In this document: one piece after another, positions 18,601 through 27,801 of the stretch
Layout of the letters: each line of letters starts with the position of its first letter
Numbering within the stretch: position 1 is the stretch's first letter
Source of the DNA: Modestobacter sp. VKM Ac-2984
Lineage (GTDB): Bacteria > Actinomycetota > Actinomycetes > Mycobacteriales > Geodermatophilaceae
DNA length: 64,000 nucleotides
NCBI RefSeq assembly: GCF_026967985.1
Contig: NZ_JAPVBJ010000003.1
Location: forward strand, 519,711-583,710
Reading direction: 5' to 3'
Notes under the pieces: generated by a model
The model's input: the letters and a program-made list of their open reading frames with translations, nothing else
Databases searched by the model: none
What the model was told of the DNA's origin: nothing
Program-made: the position numbers and the translations under genes

Positions 18601-18789
18601 CGGGCGGTTCCTCTCAAGGACTCGGGAACAGGAGGAGGGCGTCCCCGCCGGACGGCGTGGGACCGGAGCCGGCGGGTGCTGCGACGGGCGATCAGGTGCT
18701 CGCCGACGTGGACGACACCGACAGTGTCACCCCGCCCGTCGGTCGGGGGCCAGCGACCCCGATCGACTCATCGTTCCAGTCATGCGGCC

Positions 18790-18811
18790 CGAAAGTTGCG
18801 GGCGGTTTTCG
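18790..18811. promoter_or_regulatory. Inverted repeat upstream of xylA (candidate XylR site)
   Basis: CGAAAG and TTTTCG half-sites separated by 10 bases, lying 190 bases ahead of xylA. They resemble the half-sites of the perfect palindrome at 18966-18978, so both may bind the divergently encoded LacI-type regulator. Spacing differs between the two, so this is tentative. Confidence 0.4.
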
Positions 18812-18965
18812 ACAACGTAAGACGCGGTGAGTCCGGTGTCAACGGCATCACCGGAACACGTCAAAGCAAGGACACCGCCACGACAGAGCCCCTTCCACCT
18901 CGCCGATCGACCGTCTCGGTCGCGGCCGGGAGAGGCTCCGGACACCCATGCGGGGGCACCGTCTC

Positions 18966-19002
18966 CGAAAGTCTTTCGAGAGAAGCGGGACGAAGTTACG
19001 AT
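18966..19002 (+). promoter_or_regulatory. Promoter of the xyl regulator with operator CGAAAGTCTTTCG
   Basis: The perfect palindrome CGAAAGTCTTTCG (18966-18978) overlaps a -35-like TTTCGA (18974-18979). A 17-base spacer leads to TACGAT (18997-19002), a good actinobacterial -10. The operator over the -35 box points to autorepression of the regulator gene at 19065. Confidence 0.55.
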
Positions 19003-19064
19003 CACGCGGGCCGACACCCGGCGTCCATCCGGGCCAGGCATCGCGGCACGACCCAGGAGGCCCC

Positions 19065-20051
19065 GTGACACAGCAGCCGAACCGACCCACCCTGGCGGTG
19101 ATCGCCGCTGCGGCGGGGGTGTCGTTGCCGACGGTGTCCAAGGTGCTCAACGGAAAGCAGGACGTCGCAGCCGCCACCCGGGCGCACGTCCAGCACGTCC
19201 TGCAGCAGTACGACTACGTCCCCCTGACCCCCAGGCCGCCGGCGCGCCCGCTCGTCGACGTGGTCTTCACCGCGCTGGACAGCCCCTGGGCGATGGAGAT
19301 CCTGCGCGGGGTGACCGAGGCCGACCTCGAGGTGGTGGTCACGTCCCGGTCCTCCGCCGGGGACTGGGTCCAGGAGCTGATCACCGGCGGTCGTCAGGGC
19401 GCCATCGTGGTCACCTCCCGCCTGACCACGGCCGACCAGCGGCGGCTGGGCGGCTGCAAGCTGCCGGTCGTCGTCATCGACCCGATCGACATGCCCGGTC
19501 AGGAGGTGCCCAGCGTCGGTGCCACCAACTGGTCCGGCGGCCTCGCCGCGACCGAGCACCTCATCGAGCTCGGGCACCGGCGGATCGCCGTGATCGGCGG
19601 GCAGCAGGACCACCTCTGCAGCCGGGCACGCATCGACGGCTACCGGGCGGCCCTCGATCGGGCCGGCATCCCCTTCGACCCGGCGCTGGTGCGCCACGGC
19701 AACTTCCACCACGCAGGCGGGTACGAGCAGGCGCGGGCGGTGCTGGAGCTGGCCGATCGCCCCACCGCCGTCTTCGCCGGCAGTGACGAGCAGGCCTTCG
19801 GCGTGCTGGAGGCCGCGCGCAAGGCCGGCCTGTCCGTGCCCGGCGACGTGAGCGTGGTCGGCTTCGACGACCTGCCGATGGCCCGCTGGTCCTCACCGCC
19901 GCTGACCACCGTCCGGCAGCCCCTGGCCGACATGGGGCGCATGGCCGGGCGCATGCTCCACGACCTCATCACCGGCGCCCGGCTCGAGACCCAGCGGGTC
20001 GAACTGGCCACGCACCTGGTCGTCCGGGCCTCCACCGCCCGCCCCTCCTGA
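19065..20051 (+). CDS. xylR: LacI-family regulator, probable xylose operon repressor
   Basis: A 328-residue regulator. The N-terminal helix-turn-helix is TLAVIAAAAGVSLPTVSKVL (residues 9-28), followed by a periplasmic-binding-protein-like sensor domain ending VVGFDDLPMARWSSPPLTTV. GTG at 19065 follows CAGGAGG by five bases; an ATG at 18948 would include the promoter and operator and is rejected. Divergence from xylA and the palindromes between them indicate control of the xylose genes, probably with xylose as inducer. The symbol reflects function by position; this is a LacI-type, not a ROK-type, XylR. Confidence 0.85.
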   Translation: MTQQPNRPTLAVIAAAAGVSLPTVSKVLNGKQDVAAATRAHVQHVLQQYDYVPLTPRPPARPLVDVVFTALDSPWAMEILRGVTEADLEVVVTSRSSAGDWVQELITGGRQGAIVVTSRLTTADQRRLGGCKLPVVVIDPIDMPGQEVPSVGATNWSGGLAATEHLIELGHRRIAVIGGQQDHLCSRARIDGYRAALDRAGIPFDPALVRHGNFHHAGGYEQARAVLELADRPTAVFAGSDEQAFGVLEAARKAGLSVPGDVSVVGFDDLPMARWSSPPLTTVRQPLADMGRMAGRMLHDLITGARLETQRVELATHLVVRASTARPS

Positions 20052-20066
20052 CTCCCCCGGGAGGCC

Positions 20067-20105
20067 GGCCGCCGGGACTGCTGTTCCTCGCATGTCCCGG
20101 CGGCC
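20067..20105. terminator. Bidirectional terminator between xylR and GH51 gene
   Basis: A perfect 12-bp GC-rich stem (20067-20078 with 20094-20105) with a 15-base loop, 15 bases after the xylR stop and directly before the stop of the convergent GH51 gene. Confidence 0.7.
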
Positions 20106-20109
20106 GTGC

Positions 20110-21618
20110 TCAGCGCAGGGACAGCGCCGTCCACGAGACCGGCGGCAGCGTGACGCGCAGCGTGCCGTCCGCCACCGTCGCCCGCAGGTTCGGCCGCAAC
20201 CCGACCCGCGCCGGCTGCTCGCTGGTGTTGGCGGCGTGCGGGTCCGGGTCGGACAGCGTCAGCGCCTCCTCGACGGTGCTGACGCCGAGCGCCGACACGT
20301 CCACGGAGACCTCGGCGTCCTCCGTCTGCGACCGGTTCACCAGGAACAGCGCCGCCACACCCGCGTCGACGTCGGCGGTGGCCGCAGCGTCGACCAGGGG
20401 CACCTCACCGTGCTCGGCGGTGACGTGGCTCGGACCGTCGACGTCCGCCTGGAGGGCGACGCCACGCGCCAGCCGGGAGGTGGTCGCGAAGGGGAAGAAC
20501 GTCGTCTTGCGCCACGCCGGCCCCTGCGGCTCGGCGGCGATGGGGGCGATCACGTTGACCAGCTGGGCCATCGAGGCGCTGGTCACGCGGTCCGCGTGGC
20601 GGATCAGCGACATCAGGACGTTGCCGACGACGACGGCGTCGGCCACGCTGTAGGGCTCCTCGCTGATGGCCGGCGCGACCGGCCAGTCGTCGATGCGCTT
20701 CGGCAGGCCCGACTGCACCCGCGAGGCGTACCAGACGTTCCACTCGTCGAAGGAGATCGACATCCGCTTCGGGCTGCGGCGCAGCGACTGCACGTGGTCG
20801 GCGGTGGCGATGACCGTCTCGATGAAGTGGTCGGTGTCGGTCGCCGACGCCAGGAAGGAGTCCAGGTCGCCGTCCTTCTCCTCGTAGTAGGCGTGGCAGG
20901 AGATGAAGTCCACGTCGTCGTAGGCGTGGGTGAGCACGACCCGCTCCCACTCCCCGAAGGTGGGCATGCCCGCGCCCGACGAACCGCAGGCGACGAGCTC
21001 CAGGTCCGGGTCCACCTGGCGCATGGCCTTGGCGGTCCGGGAGGCGAGCTTGCCGTAGTCCTCGGCGGAGAGCTGGCCGAGCTGCCAGGGGCCGTCCATC
21101 TCGTTGCCCAGGCACCACATCCGCACGTCGAACGGCTCGGTGCGCCCGTTGCGGATCCGCTGCTCGGCGAGCTCCGTGCCGGCGGGCACGTTGGCGTACT
21201 CCAGCAGGTCGAGCGCCTCGAGGGTGCCGCGGGTGCCGAGGTTCACGGCGAGCATGAGCTCGGCGCCGACCTTCTCCAGCCACGACGCGAACTCGTGCAG
21301 GCCGACCTCGTTGATCTCGGTGCTGTGCCAGGCCAGGTTGAGCCGCACCGGGCGCTGGCTGCGCGGTCCGACGCTGTCCTCCCACCGGAACCCGGAGACG
21401 AAGTTGCCCCCGGGGTACCGGACCGTCGTCACCCCCAGCTCCTCGACCAGGTCGATCACATCGCGGCGGAAGCCGTCCTCGTCCGCCGTCGGGTGCTCCG
21501 GCTCGTGGATGCCGCCGTACACCCCGCGACCCATGTGCTCGACGAACGCACCGAAGAGCCGTCGGGACACCGGACCCACCGATCGGGCCGGGTCCAGCGC
21601 GAGACGTGCACGCAACAT
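20110..21618 (-). CDS. Alpha-L-arabinofuranosidase, GH51
   Basis: A 502-residue glycoside hydrolase that removes arabinose side chains from arabinoxylan fragments. The family-51 acid/base Glu is in WCLGNEMDG and the nucleophile Glu in ISFDEWNVWY. The N-terminus RLFGAFVEHMGRGVYGGI is typical, and a C-terminal beta-sandwich follows. There is no signal peptide, so it acts on imported oligosaccharides. The ATG at 21618 shares its A with the stop of the esterase gene (TGATG) and has GAGGGGG upstream; the frame could be read further upstream but only as noise within the esterase gene. Confidence 0.95.
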   Translation of the reverse strand: MLRARLALDPARSVGPVSRRLFGAFVEHMGRGVYGGIHEPEHPTADEDGFRRDVIDLVEELGVTTVRYPGGNFVSGFRWEDSVGPRSQRPVRLNLAWHSTEINEVGLHEFASWLEKVGAELMLAVNLGTRGTLEALDLLEYANVPAGTELAEQRIRNGRTEPFDVRMWCLGNEMDGPWQLGQLSAEDYGKLASRTAKAMRQVDPDLELVACGSSGAGMPTFGEWERVVLTHAYDDVDFISCHAYYEEKDGDLDSFLASATDTDHFIETVIATADHVQSLRRSPKRMSISFDEWNVWYASRVQSGLPKRIDDWPVAPAISEEPYSVADAVVVGNVLMSLIRHADRVTSASMAQLVNVIAPIAAEPQGPAWRKTTFFPFATTSRLARGVALQADVDGPSHVTAEHGEVPLVDAAATADVDAGVAALFLVNRSQTEDAEVSVDVSALGVSTVEEALTLSDPDPHAANTSEQPARVGLRPNLRATVADGTLRVTLPPVSWTALSLR

Positions 21619-22652
21619 CAGGTCCCCCTCGACGACGTGGTGGCCCGCTCGGCCACCGACGGGCCGGATGCGGCGGGCGCCCCGAGCTGGCTGCGCAGCC
21701 AGGTGAGCTGCTCGCGCTGCTGGTGGACCTCGCCGCCCTCGTGGTCGTTGTACGGGTAGACCCGGATGTCCTTCGGACCGCCGTAGGCGTGGTAGGCCGC
21801 GAACACCGTGGACGGCGGGCAGATCTGGTCCATCAGGGCCACGGAGAACAGCGCTGGAGCCGAGGCCCGGCGGGCGAGCACCGCGGCGTCGAAGTAGCTC
21901 AACGTCGCGAAGACGCGGTCCACCTGGTCGCGGTGGGCCTTGAGGTACCGGACGACCTCCCCGTACGGGTCGCCCGGGGCGATCCGCGTGGCGCGCGGGA
22001 AGTCGCACAGGAACGGCACGTCGGGCATGACCGCCCGCACCCCCGGCGCGAGCGCCGAGACGGCCAGCGCGATCCCGCCGCCCTGGCTGATGCCGGCCAC
22101 CGCGACCCGGTCGTCGTCGACGTCCGGGTGACCGCGCAGCACCGCCACGGCCCGGACGGCGTCGGTGTAGACGCGCCGGTAGTAGTACTCCTGCGGCGAC
22201 AGCACGCCCCGGGTCAGGAACCCCGGTTGCGCGGCCGCCGAGCCCACCGGGTCGCCGGTGTCACCGACCGTCCAGCCACTGCCCTGCCCACGGGTGTCGA
22301 CCACCAGCTGGGCGAACCCCGCCGACGCCCAGAAGACGTGCTCGTGCGCCAGCCCGCGGCCGCCGTTGTAGCCCTGGTACTGGACGACCCCGGGCAGTGG
22401 CCCGTCCCCCCGCAGTGCACGGGCGGGCAGGTGCAGCCAGGCGCGCACCGGCGAGCCGCCCGCGCCGGCGAAGGACACGTCGAGGGTCTCGACGGTCACG
22501 AGCCCGGAGTCGACCGGAGTCCAGGACGCGTCCAGTGGCCACCGCCCCGCCTCCTCCAGGGTGGCGTCCCAGAACTCCTGGAGGTCCTCCGGCGCGGGCA
22601 GGTGCGGGGTGTAGCGCCGGAGCTCCTCCAGGGGCAGGTCGGTGTGCGGCAT
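21618..22652 (-). CDS. Acetyl xylan esterase / cephalosporin-C deacetylase family (AXE1)
   Basis: A 344-residue alpha/beta-hydrolase that removes acetyl groups from xylo-oligosaccharides. Family features: QYQGYNGGRG oxyanion region, VVDTRGQGSGW, catalytic Ser189 in AGISQGGG, an Asp in ALMDQICPP and the His in YNDHEGGE. Cytoplasmic, with no signal peptide. Its ATG overlaps the GH3 stop (TGATG) and its own stop overlaps the GH51 start in the same way, so three hydrolases are translationally coupled. Confidence 0.9.
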   Translation of the reverse strand: MPHTDLPLEELRRYTPHLPAPEDLQEFWDATLEEAGRWPLDASWTPVDSGLVTVETLDVSFAGAGGSPVRAWLHLPARALRGDGPLPGVVQYQGYNGGRGLAHEHVFWASAGFAQLVVDTRGQGSGWTVGDTGDPVGSAAAQPGFLTRGVLSPQEYYYRRVYTDAVRAVAVLRGHPDVDDDRVAVAGISQGGGIALAVSALAPGVRAVMPDVPFLCDFPRATRIAPGDPYGEVVRYLKAHRDQVDRVFATLSYFDAAVLARRASAPALFSVALMDQICPPSTVFAAYHAYGGPKDIRVYPYNDHEGGEVHQQREQLTWLRSQLGAPAASGPSVAERATTSSRGT

Positions 22653-25000
22653 CAGCCGTCGTGCCGGTGCTCGACGACCGTCTCGGGGTGCAGTTGCCGC
22701 TCGAACCCGACGGTGCGGCGGCTGCCGGTGAGGGTGCACCGGAGGACCTGCCGCACGTCAGCGCTCGACGCGCCCACCCGGAGCTCCACCTCGCCCGGCT
22801 CGACGATCCGCGCGCCCTCGCGCCCGGTGAAGGAGGTGAGGTCGGCGTGCAGCCGGAGGCGCACGGTCGCCGCGCCGCCCGCCGCGAGGTCGACCCGCTG
22901 AGCGGCCATGAGGGCCTGCACGGGCCGGACCACCTCGGCAGCGGGGTCGTGCAGGTAGACCTGCACCACCTCGGTGACCTCCCGGTCGGTGTCGTTGCGG
23001 AGCTCGACCTCCACCTCGCTGGTCCCGGCGGTGTCCCAGTCCGAGCCGGTGCCCAGCCGGACGTCGCCCCAGGTCGCGGAGCCGTACCCCAGGCCGTGCC
23101 CGAACGGGAACAGCGGCGTCGGGTCGACACTGCTCACGTCGGTGACCCGGCCGAGGGCCGCGGCGAGGTAGGTCCCGGGCTGGCTGCTGCCGGCGCGGGG
23201 GAAGCTGACCGGCAGCCGGCCCGACGGGGAGACCCGGCCGCTGAGGACGTCGGCGAGGGCGGGGCCCCCCTCCTCACCGGGGAAGAACCCGCACACCACC
23301 GCGGCGAGCCGGTCGATCTGGCGGGACAGCTCGTAGGGACGGCCGACCAGCAGGACGAGGACCACCGGGGTGCCGGTCGCCAGCAGGGCCTCCAGCAGCT
23401 CCTCCTGGCGACCCGGGAGCCGGAGGTCCACGGCGTCGCAGCCCTCACCGGAGGTGCCGTTGCCGAACAGGCCTGCCTGGTCGCCGAGGACGGCGACGCA
23501 CACGTCGGCCTCGGCCGCAGCGCGCACGGCGGCCGCGATCGCGTCGTCGTCACCGCCCACCACCGGACAGCCCTCCGCGACGGCGACGTCGAAGGCCTCC
23601 GGCGCAGCCTTCAGCGCCTCGGCGAGCGTCGGGATGTCGACGCCCACCGGCACCTCCGGGTGGTGCACGCCCACGTGCATCGGGAAGGAGTAGCAGCCGA
23701 GCATCGCCTGGGCGGTGTCGGCGCGGGGACCCACCACAGCCAGGCGCGCCCCGGGTCGCAGGGGCAGCGTCCCGTCGTTGGCCAGCAGCACGGCCGAGCG
23801 GCGGGCGAGCTCGCCGGCCACCGCCCGGGACTCCGCGGAGTCCAGCGCGACGGCGCCGTCCAGGACCGCCGGCGAGTCGGGCGACCAGTCCGCGTCGAGC
23901 AGGCCGAGCTCGCACTTCTGCAGCAGCACCCGGCGCAGCGCCCGGTCGACCAGCGCCTCGTCCACCGCACCGCCGCGGACCGCCTCGACCAGGGGCTGGC
24001 CGTAGCAGGCCACCGTCGGCAGCTCCACGTCGATTCCGGCCTCGAGGGCGAGCGCGGCGGCCTCGCCGGGCGAGCCGGCGACACCGTGCAGGGCCTGCAG
24101 GAAGGCGATCGAGAAGTAGTCGGCGACGACCGTGCCGGTGAACCCGTAGGTCTCCCGGAGCAGCGACGTCAGCAGCGCCGGGTCCCCGGCCGAGGGCACC
24201 CCGTCGATGTCGGTGTAGGAGTTCATCACCGACCGCGCGCCGGCCTTCAGGGCCATCTCGAAGGGCGGGAGGAACACGTCGGCGATCTCCCGCGGCCCGG
24301 CGGAGACCGGGGCGAGGTTGCGGCCGGCCCGGGAGGCGGAGTAGCCGACGAAGTGCTTGAGCGTCGCGACGACGCCGGTGGACTCCAGGCCGCGGACGTA
24401 GGCGCTGCCGATCGTGCCGACCAGGTGCGGGTCCTCGCCCATCGTCTCCTCGACCCGGCCCCAGCGCAGGTCGCGGGCGACGTCGAACACCGGGGCCAGC
24501 CCCTGGTGGACGCCGAGCCGGCGCATGTTCTCCCCGATGAGGGCACCCATGCGCTGCACGAGCTCGGGGTCGAAGCTGGCCGCCCAGCACAGCGGTGAGG
24601 GGAAGACGGTCGCCGTCCACGCGGCCAGCCCGGTGAGGCACTCCTCGTGCACCAGCGCGGGGATGCCGAAGCGGCCGGCGGCCATGATCTGCCGCTGGCT
24701 CTCCGCCAGCCCCTTGGCCCCCACCAGCGGGTCCACCGGTGCCGTGCCGAACGGCCTGGTCAGCTGCCCGAGCCCGCTGCGGATGAGCTCCTCCCAGTCC
24801 ACCGGCGCCGCGGCCATCTCGTGCTGGTGCGGGGCGACCTCACCCTCGGTCGCGTCGATGCCCACCCACACGCCGTAGAGCTGGGCGACCTTCTCCTCCA
24901 GCGTCATGCGGCGGAGGAGGTCCGCCACCCTGTCCTCGGCCCGGGCGTCCGCGTCGCGCCAGAGGGCAGGACCGTTGTCGGCGTTCATGACCATGCTCAA
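22652..25000 (-). CDS. Glycoside hydrolase family 3, probable beta-xylosidase
   Basis: A 782-residue GH3 enzyme with an N-terminal TIM barrel (ending around the nucleophile motif GTVVADYFSI), an alpha/beta sandwich and a C-terminal fibronectin-III-like domain. KHFVGYSASRAGRN and ETMGEDPHLVG are typical barrel motifs. Without a secretion signal it is expected to release xylose from imported xylo-oligosaccharides; beta-glucosidase activity cannot be excluded. I take TTG at 25000, since AGGACGG lies six bases upstream; ATGs at 24994 and 24988 are alternatives. First of the coupled GH3-esterase-GH51 genes. Confidence 0.9.
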   Translation of the reverse strand: MSMVMNADNGPALWRDADARAEDRVADLLRRMTLEEKVAQLYGVWVGIDATEGEVAPHQHEMAAAPVDWEELIRSGLGQLTRPFGTAPVDPLVGAKGLAESQRQIMAAGRFGIPALVHEECLTGLAAWTATVFPSPLCWAASFDPELVQRMGALIGENMRRLGVHQGLAPVFDVARDLRWGRVEETMGEDPHLVGTIGSAYVRGLESTGVVATLKHFVGYSASRAGRNLAPVSAGPREIADVFLPPFEMALKAGARSVMNSYTDIDGVPSAGDPALLTSLLRETYGFTGTVVADYFSIAFLQALHGVAGSPGEAAALALEAGIDVELPTVACYGQPLVEAVRGGAVDEALVDRALRRVLLQKCELGLLDADWSPDSPAVLDGAVALDSAESRAVAGELARRSAVLLANDGTLPLRPGARLAVVGPRADTAQAMLGCYSFPMHVGVHHPEVPVGVDIPTLAEALKAAPEAFDVAVAEGCPVVGGDDDAIAAAVRAAAEADVCVAVLGDQAGLFGNGTSGEGCDAVDLRLPGRQEELLEALLATGTPVVLVLLVGRPYELSRQIDRLAAVVCGFFPGEEGGPALADVLSGRVSPSGRLPVSFPRAGSSQPGTYLAAALGRVTDVSSVDPTPLFPFGHGLGYGSATWGDVRLGTGSDWDTAGTSEVEVELRNDTDREVTEVVQVYLHDPAAEVVRPVQALMAAQRVDLAAGGAATVRLRLHADLTSFTGREGARIVEPGEVELRVGASSADVRQVLRCTLTGSRRTVGFERQLHPETVVEHRHDG

Positions 25001-25120
25001 GAGAGTCCGTCCTGTGTGGTGTGTGCTGGTGCGGCGATCCGATGAGCCGCCTGTGCCGTGGCCGGCTGCGGCAGGTGCTGCGCCCGCACCATCCTGCCCC
25101 GGCCCCGAGGTGGTGTGCCG

Positions 25121-26392
25121 TCAGGGGAGAGTGACCACCGGCGTCGGCGCGTCGGCTCGGAGCTGCCAGGAGGCCGTGCCGCCCGCTGCTGAGACCGCGT
25201 AGTCCCCGGCCCAGCCGCGCACGGCCACCCGGCCCTCGCCGTCCGTCCGCAGCTCGGTCGGGGCCAGCCACCAGTCCTCCTTGACCAGGCCGCGGAGGGC
25301 GTCGTAGGCCGGCTTCGGTGTGCCGTCGGCACGGACCAGCCCCGCGGGTGCACCCAGCCAGGCGCCCCGGTCGGTGATCCCCCAGTAGGTCACGGCCTGC
25401 ACCGCGGGGTGGGCCAGCAGGGTCCGGTAGTGGCGGACGACGTCCTCGGCCTGCCGCTCCTCGCCGGCCGGCGTGGAGGGCCATGCGTCGACCTGGTGGT
25501 CGTTGAGGTCCACGATCTCCGGCGGCATGAGGTCGCCGGAGACCAGGGTGGTCTCGGTCCAGTGCAGCGGCAGCCCGTAGCGGGCGAACCGGTCGCAGAC
25601 CTCCTGCGTCCGCTCCTCGCCCCAGTAGCCCTGGTGCATGTGGCTCTGCAGGCCGATCGCGTCCACCTGCACCCCGGCTTTCAGGACGCCCTCGATCAGG
25701 CACTCGTAGGCGGTGCCCAGGTTGAAGTCGTTGAGGACCAGCGTCGTGGCCGGGTTCGTGCCGTGCGCCTCCTCGAAGGCGAGCCGGATGGTGGGGATCC
25801 GTCCGATGCGCCGGCACAGCCGGGTGATCGCGTTCTGCCGCTCCTCGTTGGTGAACACCGGCATGATCACGACCTCGTTGATCGCGTCCCAGGTGTCGAC
25901 CAGGCCGGCGAAGGAGCCGACTTCCCGCCGCACCCGTGCGCGCACGATCTCCTCGACCTCGGCGTCGGTGTGCTCCCGCAGCCAGTCCGGGGCCAGCGTG
26001 TGCCAGACCAGCGGGTGGCCCTTGACGGCCACGCCCCGGTCGCGGAACCACCGGGCCGCAGCCTGCAGCCGCGCGGTGTCCGGCCGGCCCTCCGCGCGTT
26101 CGAAGCCGGCCCAGTAGAAGGGCAGCGTCGCGGTGTTGAAGACGTCGAGGAACAGCTCCTCGAGCCGTCCGGCGGCGGCTGGATCCGCGCCGCCGAACAC
26201 GTTGTCCCGGCCCGCCCCCTGCTCCTGGTTGGCCAGCCCGACGAAGTCGAACCCGATGTTGCCGAACGCGAATCGGTGCCGGACCTGCTCGACCAGCACC
26301 TCGCTGTCCGCACAGGGTGAACCGTCCGCGCGTCGTACCGTGAGCGTGGCGTCGATCACGCGGGCCGCATCGGCGGCAGCAGCAGGGGTCAT
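25121..26392 (-). CDS. Endo-1,4-beta-xylanase, GH10, apparently intracellular
   Basis: A 423-residue family-10 xylanase. KGHPLVWH (residues 124-131), WDAINEV with acid/base Glu173 and HWTE with nucleophile Glu280 are all present. A short N-terminal beta segment (VIDATLTVRRADGSPC) precedes the barrel, and ~60 residues that look like a small beta domain follow it. No signal peptide is visible, so it probably shortens imported oligosaccharides, as known intracellular GH10 enzymes do. The ATG lacks a ribosome site and lies eight bases past a -10 box, suggesting a leaderless mRNA. Divergent from the importer operon. Confidence 0.93.
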   Translation of the reverse strand: MTPAAAADAARVIDATLTVRRADGSPCADSEVLVEQVRHRFAFGNIGFDFVGLANQEQGAGRDNVFGGADPAAAGRLEELFLDVFNTATLPFYWAGFERAEGRPDTARLQAAARWFRDRGVAVKGHPLVWHTLAPDWLREHTDAEVEEIVRARVRREVGSFAGLVDTWDAINEVVIMPVFTNEERQNAITRLCRRIGRIPTIRLAFEEAHGTNPATTLVLNDFNLGTAYECLIEGVLKAGVQVDAIGLQSHMHQGYWGEERTQEVCDRFARYGLPLHWTETTLVSGDLMPPEIVDLNDHQVDAWPSTPAGEERQAEDVVRHYRTLLAHPAVQAVTYWGITDRGAWLGAPAGLVRADGTPKPAYDALRGLVKEDWWLAPTELRTDGEGRVAVRGWAGDYAVSAAGGTASWQLRADAPTPVVTLP

Positions 26393-26399
26393 GGTGCGA

Positions 26400-26447
26400 A
26401 ATCGTTATCGACATCGATTGACAACGCAAGTGTCCGCTGCGACCTTC
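26400..26447. promoter_or_regulatory. Overlapping divergent promoters with LacI-like palindrome
   Basis: On the minus strand TTGCGT (26424-26429), 17 bases and AACGAT (26401-26406) form a promoter for the xylanase. On the plus strand TTGACA (26418-26423) with a weak GACCTT (26441-26446) may serve the binding-protein gene. An imperfect palindrome with arms AATCG and CGATT spans 26400-26419 and would cover both, a likely site for one of the two LacI regulators of the cluster. Confidence 0.5.
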
Positions 26448-26498
26448 ATAAACGTGTTGCACGCCACGACGGCGTGCGAAGTGACGAAGGGGTCAGAC

Positions 26499-27794
26499 AT
26501 GCGGCGTTCGGGGCGAACAGCTCTCTCGGTGCTGTGCGGCAGCGCGGTGCTGCTGACGGCCACTGCCTGTGGTGGCGGTGAGGAAACCAGTGCAGCCGGG
26601 GGTGACGACAACACGATCACCTGGTGGCACAACTCCAACAACGAGCCCGGCCGGGGCTACTACGAGCAGGTGGCCGCGGAGTTCGAGGAGGCGAACCCGG
26701 GGGTCGAGGTCGAGGTCGAGGCCATGGCCCACGAGGACATGGTCGACCGACTGGCGGCGGCCTTCCAGAGCGGCGACCTGCCGGACGTGTACATGGAGCG
26801 CGGCGGCGGCGAGCTCGCCGACCACGTGGAGGCCGGCCTGGTCCGCGATCTCACCCAGGAGTCCGACGAGGCGATCGAGAAGCTCGGCGGCAACGTGTCC
26901 GGGTGGCAGGTCGACGGCCAGACCTACGCACTGCCGTTCTCCCTCGGCGTCGTCGGCTTCTGGTACAACACCGAGCTCTTCGAGCAGGCCGGGATCACCG
27001 AGGCCCCGCAGACGATGGAGGAGCTCTACGCGGCCATCGAGAAGCTGAAGGCCGCGGGCATCACGCCCCTCTCGGTCGGCGCGGGCGACAAGTGGCCCGC
27101 CGCTCACTACTGGTACTACACGGCGCTGCGCGCCTGCGGCCAGGACGTCCTCGAGGACGCCGTCACCAGCCTCGACTTCACCGACGAGTGCTTCGTCGAG
27201 GCCGGCGAGGTCCTGGAGGAGCTGCTGGCCACCGAGCCGTTCAACCCCGGCTTCCTCACGACCCCGGCACAGGAGGGGGCCACCTCGGCCTCCGGCCTGC
27301 TCGCCACCGACCAGGTCGCGATGGAGCTGGCCGGCCACTGGGAGCCCGGCGTCATGCAGGGCCTGACCGACGACGGCGCGGGCCTCGGCGAGAACACCGG
27401 CTGGTTCGCCTTCCCGGAGATCGAGGGTGGCGAGGGCGACCCCGCGGCACAGCTCGGCGGTGGTGACGCGTGGGCCGTCTCGACCGACGCCCCCGACGCA
27501 TCGGTCGACCTCGTCAACTATCTGCTCTCCGACGAGGTGCAGACCGGGTTCGCGGAGAACGACATGGGCCTCCCGACCAACCCGGCCGCCACGAGCGCCG
27601 TCTCCGACCCGGCGCTCGCCCAGCTGCTCGAGGTCCGCGACGCGGCCCCGTACATCCAGCTCTACTTCGACACCGCCTTCGGGCAGTCGATCGGTGGCGC
27701 GATGAACGACTCGATCGCCCTGATGTTCGCCGGCGAGGCGACGCCGCAGGAGATCGTGGACGCCACCATGCAGGCCGCCGAACTGGAGAAGTGA
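26499..27794 (+). CDS. CUT1-family ABC substrate-binding lipoprotein, probable xylo-oligosaccharide receptor
   Basis: A 431-residue extracytoplasmic solute receptor of the SBP_bac_1 (MalE/XynE-like) family. The signal peptide ends in the lipobox TATAC with Cys24. The mature protein opens ITWWHNSNNEPGRGYYEQVA, typical for oligosaccharide receptors. The ATG at 26499 has GAAGGGG upstream; longer readings of the frame overlap the divergent xylanase. First gene of the importer operon followed by two permeases and a LacI regulator. Substrate is inferred from context. Confidence 0.92.
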   Translation: MRRSGRTALSVLCGSAVLLTATACGGGEETSAAGGDDNTITWWHNSNNEPGRGYYEQVAAEFEEANPGVEVEVEAMAHEDMVDRLAAAFQSGDLPDVYMERGGGELADHVEAGLVRDLTQESDEAIEKLGGNVSGWQVDGQTYALPFSLGVVGFWYNTELFEQAGITEAPQTMEELYAAIEKLKAAGITPLSVGAGDKWPAAHYWYYTALRACGQDVLEDAVTSLDFTDECFVEAGEVLEELLATEPFNPGFLTTPAQEGATSASGLLATDQVAMELAGHWEPGVMQGLTDDGAGLGENTGWFAFPEIEGGEGDPAAQLGGGDAWAVSTDAPDASVDLVNYLLSDEVQTGFAENDMGLPTNPAATSAVSDPALAQLLEVRDAAPYIQLYFDTAFGQSIGGAMNDSIALMFAGEATPQEIVDATMQAAELEK

Positions 27795-27801
27795 TCCACC
27801 G

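Larger units (their letters stand above)
18601..19064. other. Divergent xylA/regulator control region
   Basis: 464 bases between the xylA start and the regulator start. It contains an inverted repeat at 18790-18811 on the xylA side and a perfect 13-base palindrome with an overlapping promoter on the regulator side. No convincing small gene is seen. Confidence 0.55.

Noticed and set aside
20110..22008. Longer GH51 reading frame extending into the esterase gene
   Set aside because: The extra 130 residues are out-of-frame esterase DNA; the TGATG overlap with GAGGGGG marks the true start.
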